A stretch of DNA of 9,376 nt from Alphaproteobacteria bacterium. Its GTDB lineage: Bacteria; Pseudomonadota; Alphaproteobacteria; UBA9219. The number at the start of each line of letters is the position of its first letter. Positions within the stretch are counted from its first letter, which is position 1. Below, piece after piece: positions 5,061 through 9,376 of this stretch. The stretch covers positions 1 through 9,376 of the forward strand of contig JAQUUS010000046.1 in NCBI GenBank assembly GCA_028693775.1, read 5' to 3'. Under the pieces are notes generated by a model. That model searched no databases, was not told the origin of the DNA, and saw nothing but the letters and a program-made list of their open reading frames with translations. A program made the translations under genes and the position numbers.

Positions 5061-7445
5061 TTATGTGTCGAGGAAGCTGCGGAGCTTGCGCGAGCGCGAG
5101 GGGTGCTTCAGCTTGCGCAGGGCCTTCGCTTCGATCTGGCGGATGCGTTCGCGGGTCACGCTGAACTGCTGGCCCACTTCTTCGAGCGTGTGGTCCGTGT
5201 TCATGCCGATGCCGAAGCGCATGCGCAAGACGCGCTCTTCGCGCGGCGTCAGCGTCGACAGCACGCGCGTCGTCGTTTCGCGCAGGTTGCCTTGAATGGC
5301 CGAATCCAGAGGCTGGACCGCGTTCTTGTCTTCGATGAAATCGCCAAGATGCGAATCTTCCTCGTCGCCAATCGGCGTTTCGAGCGAGATCGGCTCCTTC
5401 GCGATCTTCATGACCTTGCGGATCTTCTCCAAGGGCATGTGCAGCTTTTCGACCAGCTCTTCCGGCGTCGGTTCGCGGCCGATTTCGTGCAGCATCTGGC
5501 GGCTCGTGCGCACCAGCTTGTTGATCGTTTCGATCATGTGCACCGGGATGCGGATCGTACGCGCCTGATCCGCGATCGAGCGCGTGATCGCCTGACGGAT
5601 CCACCATGTGGCGTAGGTCGAGAACTTGTAGCCGCGCCGGTATTCGAACTTTTCGACCGCCTTCATCAGGCCGATGTTGCCTTCCTGAATCAGGTCGAGG
5701 AATTGCAGGCCGCGGTTCGTGTACTTCTTGGCGATGGAGATGACGAGGCGCAGGTTCGCTTCGACCATTTCCTTCTTCGCGCGGTTGGATTCGCGCTCGC
5801 CTTTTTGCACCGTCATCACGATGCGCTTGAAATCGCCCAGCGGCAGGCCCGCTTCGTCGCAGATCGATGCGATCTCGGCCCGCAGGCGGTCGTGCTCGGA
5901 ATCGTGCCGCTCCACGAACTTGGCCCATGCCTTCATGTTCGGGGCGACAAACTTCGGCTCCGGTTCCCCGGTTGCGGTTTTCTCGGTCTTTCCGAGCTTG
6001 GCGGCGAGCTTTGCCGCGAGCTTTGACGCCGCTTTCTTTGCGGGCGCGACGATCTTGCCTTGCAGAACCGCCGTCAGCCATCCGCGGTCCAGCTCATGGC
6101 CAGTGTAGCGCGCGAGGAAGTCTTCGCGGCCAACGCCGCAATCTCCCGCGAGGCGCAGGATGCGGCCTTCGATGCCCACGAGCCTGCGGTTCAGCGTGTA
6201 GAGCTGCTGGACCAGCTGTTCGAGGCGGTTGTTGTTCAGGCGCACCGTGCGCACGAGGTCGACAAGCTCTTCCTTCGTTTTGTCGAACTTCTTGTCGGAC
6301 TGCGGCGAGGGGGCTTCGCCCTTCTGCGTCGCCGCGATGCGCGCCGCCTGGAGCTTGTAGAGCTTGCTGTAGGCGGCTGCGATCTTCTCGAAGGTTTCGA
6401 GAACTTGCGGTTTCAGTTTTTCTTCGAGCATCGAGAGCGAGAGATTTTCCTGCTCTTCGTCGTCAAAGCCGCTGCCTTCGCCTTCTTCGCCTTCCGGCTT
6501 TTCTTCGGGCTCCTCTTCTATCGTCTCGGCGCTTTCGCCTTCGCCCATCATTTCTTCTTCGGACGTCGGGGCGCCGCCGTAGGTGGCTTCGAGGTCGATG
6601 ATGTCGCGCAGAAGCATCTTTCCTTCGTTCAGCGCGTCGTGCCAGCCGAGGATGGCTTGAATGGTCAGCGGGGATTCGCAGATGCCGCCGATCATCATTT
6701 CGCGCCCGGCTTCGATGCGCTTCGCAATTGCGATTTCGCCTTCGCGGCTCAGAAGCTCGACCGAGCCCATTTCGCGCAGGTACAGGCGCACGGGGTCGTC
6801 GGTCCGGCCAAGATCGTCGCTGACGTTGCCGCTTTCTCCCTCTTCGCTCGCTTCGCCTTCTTCTTTTTCCTTTGTCGTTTCGTCGTCGTCGCCTTCCGTG
6901 ACGCTGATCCCCATCTCCGACAGCAGCGCCATCGTGTCTTCGATCATGTCCGAATTGATTTTATCCTGCGGCAGTGCGGCGTTGATTTCGTCGAGCGTGA
7001 CGTAGCCGCGCTCCTTGCCCCGCTTGAGCATCTTTTTGACCGCGTCGGTCGCTTCGCTCATCAGGTCGGCGTCGGATTTCTCTTCCTCGGCTTTCAGCTC
7101 GTCGCTTTCGGCGGAGGCCAGCGCGGCTTGCTTGGGCTCCGGCTTCGCCGCAGGGGCGGACGCGGGCTTCGCAGTTTCAGGCGCTTCGGCGGCTTTGATT
7201 TTGAGCGCCGCTTTTTTTGCTTCCTTCGTTTCTTTCGCTTCTTTTTTCTTGGAAACAGGCGTAACTTTCGGCTTGGCGACCGGCTTGATCGTCACGTCGC
7301 TCTTCGGCTTCGCGGCTGGTTTGCGCGCAGGCTTCTTCGCGGCCGTTTTGGGCGCGGGTTTCGCTTTCGGGTTCGGTTTCGCCTTGCTGTTTTTCTTGGG
7401 TTGCGAAGCGGGTTTCTTTTTTGCTGTTTTTTTGTTCGTTGCCAT
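5061..7445 (-). CDS. rpoD: RNA polymerase primary sigma factor RpoD (sigma-70) with long Lys/Ala/Pro-rich N-terminal extension
   Basis: The housekeeping sigma factor directs core RNA polymerase to -35/-10 promoters. I start at ATG 7445 (794 residues); an in-frame TTG at 7463 is less likely. Regions in order: a basic Lys/Ala/Pro-rich extension (1-125); region 1.1 (about 128-185); an acidic linker (184-210); region 1.2 with DDPVRLYLREMGSVELL (about 216-250); an acidic non-conserved region; a Lys/Ala-rich insertion (463-503); region 2 with EANLRLVISIAKKYTNRGLQ, FSTYATWWIRQAITRSIADQ and RTIRIPVHMIET (about 560-645); region 3 with GREPTPEEL; and region 4 with the HTLEEVGQQFSVTRERIRQIEAKALRKL helix-turn-helix (about 752-780). 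It ends HPSRSRKLRSFLDT, as in Alphaproteobacteria, where RpoD is commonly nearer 600-700 residues. dnaG, often next to rpoD, is absent here. Expression probably starts from the promoter at 7474-7501 and ends at the 5006-5043 terminator. Confidence 0.97.
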   Translation of the reverse strand: MATNKKTAKKKPASQPKKNSKAKPNPKAKPAPKTAAKKPARKPAAKPKSDVTIKPVAKPKVTPVSKKKEAKETKEAKKAALKIKAAEAPETAKPASAPAAKPEPKQAALASAESDELKAEEEKSDADLMSEATDAVKKMLKRGKERGYVTLDEINAALPQDKINSDMIEDTMALLSEMGISVTEGDDDETTKEKEEGEASEEGESGNVSDDLGRTDDPVRLYLREMGSVELLSREGEIAIAKRIEAGREMMIGGICESPLTIQAILGWHDALNEGKMLLRDIIDLEATYGGAPTSEEEMMGEGESAETIEEEPEEKPEGEEGEGSGFDDEEQENLSLSMLEEKLKPQVLETFEKIAAAYSKLYKLQAARIAATQKGEAPSPQSDKKFDKTKEELVDLVRTVRLNNNRLEQLVQQLYTLNRRLVGIEGRILRLAGDCGVGREDFLARYTGHELDRGWLTAVLQGKIVAPAKKAASKLAAKLAAKLGKTEKTATGEPEPKFVAPNMKAWAKFVERHDSEHDRLRAEIASICDEAGLPLGDFKRIVMTVQKGERESNRAKKEMVEANLRLVISIAKKYTNRGLQFLDLIQEGNIGLMKAVEKFEYRRGYKFSTYATWWIRQAITRSIADQARTIRIPVHMIETINKLVRTSRQMLHEIGREPTPEELVEKLHMPLEKIRKVMKIAKEPISLETPIGDEEDSHLGDFIEDKNAVQPLDSAIQGNLRETTTRVLSTLTPREERVLRMRFGIGMNTDHTLEEVGQQFSVTRERIRQIEAKALRKLKHPSRSRKLRSFLDT

Positions 7446-7473
7446 TCTATCCAGTTTCCCCAAAGGAACGCAG

Positions 7474-7501
7474 TGTATAAAGCTTTTCCAGCCCCAATCA
7501 A
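7474..7501 (-). promoter_or_regulatory. Predicted sigma-70-type promoter of rpoD
   Basis: On the minus strand, TTGATT (7501-7496) and TATACA (7479-7474) are separated by 16 bases, a good match to -35 (TTGACA) and -10 (TATAAT) boxes. Transcription would start near 7467, about 20 bases before the rpoD ATG at 7445. This leaves room for only a weak ribosome binding site (GGAT, about seven bases upstream). The rest of the 7446-7628 gap shows no other gene. The site would let RpoD autoregulate, but this is inference. Confidence 0.5.
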
Positions 7502-7628
7502 AGGGCGAATTCTAAGGCCCGCGGTCGCCAAAGCAAGGAGTTTTAACGAAAATTCCCCAAACTGATTCGCGGCGTCGCCCGGGGCCGTCCTTTTTCGCAA
7601 TCTTATTGAAAATAAAGCATTTTATCCT

Positions 7629-8501
7629 TTATTCAAACAACGCCTCAACCGAGGATCTTATTTCGATAACCCGATTCAGGGCCGACGGACTGTATTTGCC
7701 CTTGCTCCATGTGCCTATTTCGTACAATTCCGCGAAGGTCATGTCCGGCGCTTTCTTGCCTTTTCCGAAGACCCTTTCGCCCCGCCGGACCGTGTCGATC
7801 AGGTAGGCCGGAAAGCGCCTGTCGTAGGCATTCCTCTCGATTTCCCCGACGTGGCATGCAAGCCCGGAGATCAGCGTCGCCGCGTCTTCTCCGCTCAGGC
7901 CCACCAGCAGGTTCGGCTCGAACATCGGCTGCCAGTACTCCGTCTTGATGAGCGTGCAGCCGTATCCTTCGGGCATTTTCGCCAGCGCTTCCATCCCGAG
8001 ATAGTGCGTTCCGACGTGGGTCACATGCCAGTCTCCGCCGTGCGGCAGGATCACTGCCTCGGGGCGAAGGGCCATGAGGATGCCTGCAATCCGGTCAACC
8101 TTGCTTTGCCATGCTTCTGTTTCCAGCCGCCCGGCAAGCGTGACGTCCTCCATGCCGTTCTCGTCCGCCAGCATGCAGTCCCAGCCGAGGACCGTGCAGG
8201 CTTTCGCCAGCTCTTTCTTTCGTTCGTTCCTCCGGCTCCGGTCGCTCCCGAGCGTGATCGCGACGTTGATAATTTGCCAATTCTTTTCGCGGCTCATTCT
8301 CAGCGGCAACGCTCCGTTCAGGCATTCGTCGTCGGGATGCGGCGACAGCATGACGGCGCAGGAGCACTTTTCTTCCCTTCTCGGAACTTCGTCCGTCAGT
8401 TCCTTGCTTGGTATCTCCGGCTCGGGAAGCGGCTTCTTGAGAATTTCCTCGTAGGCCGAAACGATTTTTGCGGAAGAAACGTCGGTTGGATTTTGCGGCA
8501 T
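7629..8501 (-). CDS. PIG-L / LmbE-like N-acetylglucosamine deacetylase family protein
   Basis: This is a 290-residue probable zinc-dependent deacetylase of the PIG-L family, which removes N-acetyl groups from GlcNAc-containing substrates. The natural substrate cannot be told. The family signature SPHPDDE (53-59) supplies zinc ligands His55 and Asp58 and general-base Asp57. The second motif, PHGGDWHVTHVGTH (153-166), supplies His159 and His162, the latter the expected third zinc ligand. The first 45 residues (Glu/Pro/Lys-rich, before the SCAVMLSPHPDDE strand) form an N-terminal extension not needed for the fold. There is no signal peptide, so it is probably cytosolic. The ATG at 8501 is well supported by GGAGGA six bases upstream. 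It lies upstream of rpoD on the same strand with a 183-base gap and is separated from the DJ-1-like gene by a hairpin, so it is probably its own unit. Relatives act on cell-wall, lipid or antibiotic sugars, but nothing here picks one. Confidence 0.88.
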   Translation of the reverse strand: MPQNPTDVSSAKIVSAYEEILKKPLPEPEIPSKELTDEVPRREEKCSCAVMLSPHPDDECLNGALPLRMSREKNWQIINVAITLGSDRSRRNERKKELAKACTVLGWDCMLADENGMEDVTLAGRLETEAWQSKVDRIAGILMALRPEAVILPHGGDWHVTHVGTHYLGMEALAKMPEGYGCTLIKTEYWQPMFEPNLLVGLSGEDAATLISGLACHVGEIERNAYDRRFPAYLIDTVRRGERVFGKGKKAPDMTFAELYEIGTWSKGKYSPSALNRVIEIRSSVEALFE

Positions 8502-8561
8502 GTCTTTTCCTCCGTTTCCCGCGTCCGTTGGTTGCAGATAGTATCGACAGACCCGAATTAC

Positions 8562-8598
8562 AAGGGCAGGGGGCCCGCTTTTCGGGCTTCCTGCCTTT
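8562..8598 (-). terminator. Long hairpin terminating the DJ-1-like gene
   Basis: The arms at 8562-8577 and 8583-8598 pair over 16 positions, allowing three G-T wobbles as drawn on the plus strand, around a 5-base loop. The core is GCCCG / CGGGC with outer GGCAGG / CCTGCC. Read on the minus strand, it follows the stop codon of the 8620-9177 gene by about 21 bases and is followed by CTTGTAATT, a weak U-tract. Read on the plus strand, the hairpin is followed by GTTTG after three T. An intrinsic terminator is likely but not textbook. Confidence 0.6.
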
Positions 8599-8619
8599 GT
8601 TTGCCGCTTTTTGACCTTC

Positions 8620-9177
8620 TCAGGCGGCTTGAAGTTCTTCTTTGACTTCTCCGAAGAGCTCTATCGCCTGCGCAACCCATTCGGTGTTTTCGCCGGTGGA
8701 CGTCAGGACGACATCGCAGATTTCAGAGGTATCCTCGCTCATGAGCGCGCCAGCCGCCGTCAGTTCTTCTTCGATGTCAGGCGTCGCGGCGACCGTCAGT
8801 CCCGCGCTCTTCGGCGACAGCGCAAGCAGCGCGACCCCGGCCCCTACGGCTGCGATCGGCTTTTGCGCTTCGAGGAAATGATTCACGATCCGGCGGGTGT
8901 GCAGGTTGGTTTTCAACTTGGCTATGGCTCGTTCTCCGCCGGGGATGACGAGGAAGTCAAAATCGGATCCGAGCGCTTCTCCAATTTGCGCGTCGACGGG
9001 GAAGTAATGGCCCCAGTGATCTTTTTGCCAGCCGTTCACGACCCCGTGTTCGGGCGCGACGGTTTTGAAGCTTGCTTTGACGCCGGTCAAAGCACGTTGA
9101 ATTTCAGTCATTTGTGTTTCATCAAAGCCGTTTGCGGCGAGAATAGCGATAGATTTACCGGCAAGCGCTGCGGTCAT
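8620..9177 (-). CDS. DJ-1/PfpI-fold protein lacking the nucleophilic cysteine
   Basis: This is a 185-residue protein of the usual length for a single DJ-1/PfpI (class I glutamine amidotransferase-like) domain. Fold markers are KSIAILAANGFDETQM (8-23), with Glu20 at the position of the conserved acid; FDFLVIPGGERA (73-84); and KPIAAVGAGVALLAL (106-120) at the nucleophile elbow. Active members have AxCHG there. In this protein the Cys is Gly112 and the following His is Ala113. No chaperone, protease or glyoxalase-type activity depending on that Cys is therefore expected, and a binding or structural role is more plausible. The only Cys is Cys154, far from the elbow in sequence. ATG 9177 is supported by AGGAG nine bases upstream. 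The gene faces away from a plus-strand gene across a 164-base divergent region and ends at the hairpin at 8562-8598. Family assignment is firm; function is unknown. Confidence 0.85.
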   Translation of the reverse strand: MTAALAGKSIAILAANGFDETQMTEIQRALTGVKASFKTVAPEHGVVNGWQKDHWGHYFPVDAQIGEALGSDFDFLVIPGGERAIAKLKTNLHTRRIVNHFLEAQKPIAAVGAGVALLALSPKSAGLTVAATPDIEEELTAAGALMSEDTSEICDVVLTSTGENTEWVAQAIELFGEVKEELQAA

Positions 9178-9341
9178 GCGTCAATGCTCCTGTGGATTTA
9201 CATATTGAATATATTTGCATTTTTCAGGCAGGCGGCTGTCCCATTCGTTTCGAGGCCCATTGTGCCGCCCGTGAACGAGGCCTCTTCTACATAAGAATCA
9301 ACCCGTTGAGAAGCGTTGATTTAATTTCGGGGGCAAAGATT
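9178..9341. promoter_or_regulatory. Divergent intergenic region with inverted repeat AATCAAC-N12-GTTGATT
   Basis: This region separates the minus-strand DJ-1-like gene from a plus-strand gene beginning at 9342. An inverted repeat, AATCAAC (9296-9302) and GTTGATT (9315-9321), is spaced 12 bases apart, as in operators of dimeric regulators. AT-rich sequence around 9199-9220 (ATATTGAATATATTT) may contain the minus-strand promoter. I could not assign clean -35/-10 pairs in either direction. Confidence 0.35.
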
Positions 9342-9376
9342 ATGCAAATAGATGCGAATTTGCGACAGTCGGGCGA
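9342..9376 (+). CDS. Start of an unidentified gene (cut by window edge)
   Basis: The ATG at 9342 opens the frame MQIDANLRQSG, which runs to the window edge without a stop. A purine-rich GGGGGCAAAG (9329-9338) lies a few bases upstream and could serve as ribosome binding site. Eleven codons are too few to assign a family. The call rests on the start context and the divergent arrangement with the DJ-1-like gene. Confidence 0.35.
   Translation, partial: MQIDANLRQSG

Noticed and set aside
4522..6081. Long minus-strand open frame (519 codons) spanning the broken copy and the 3' half of rpoD
   Set aside because: It overlaps rpoD in another frame, crosses the strong terminator, and its Arg/Ala/Gly-rich translation is typical of a shadow frame of a GC-rich gene.
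6060..7565. Long plus-strand open frame (501 codons) antisense to the 5' half of rpoD
   Set aside because: The Phe/Arg/Leu-rich translation mirrors the Glu/Lys/Ala-rich rpoD sequence on the opposite strand. It has no supported start and no domain.
8713..8730. ATTTCAGAGGT shared between the DJ-1-like gene and the broken copy near 4939
   Set aside because: It is an 11-base match with no extension on either side and different coding context; this is expected by chance in 9 kb.

Overview
The window reads as chromosomal DNA of an alphaproteobacterium of moderate GC content. The main support is a housekeeping sigma factor (RpoD, minus strand, 5061-7445) whose core regions and C-terminal end, HPSRSRKLRSFLD, look alphaproteobacterial. 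I cannot fix the genus. There are no tRNA or rRNA genes, CRISPR arrays, recognisable insertion sequences or phage genes.

Left part (1-4994, all plus strand). It opens with the C-terminal 140 residues of an outer-membrane beta-barrel protein. A complete tandem paralogue with a signal peptide follows (552-1367). The gap between them holds overlapping hairpins and a terminator-like hairpin that ends just before the second gene's ribosome binding site. queF (1391-1855), for queuosine biosynthesis, follows closely. Then come three genes (1900-2700, 2801-3571, 3716-4081) that share a TPR-like repeat with an unusual unit of about 37 residues, exactly 37 in the first gene. Next is an unrecognised, possibly membrane-associated protein (4114-4608). 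After it lies what looks like a frameshifted second copy of that gene (4645-4994); both end in the tail PRNWGPK. A strong bidirectional terminator (5006-5043) closes this side against the convergent rpoD.

Right part (5061-9177, minus strand). RpoD is about 794 residues, long for the family. It has a Lys/Ala/Pro-rich N-terminal extension of about 125 residues and a Lys/Ala-rich insertion before region 2. A good promoter lies just upstream of it. Next come a PIG-L/LmbE-type deacetylase (7629-8501) and a DJ-1/PfpI-fold protein (8620-9177), separated by a long hairpin. The DJ-1/PfpI protein lacks the family's nucleophilic cysteine. A divergent intergenic region with an inverted repeat leads to the first codons of a plus-strand gene cut by the window edge.

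How the genes work together is mostly unclear. queF and rpoD are housekeeping genes. The barrel pair, the repeat-protein trio and the PRNWGPK pair look like lineage-specific families expanded by local duplication. The repeat-protein trio is the best candidate for something undescribed.
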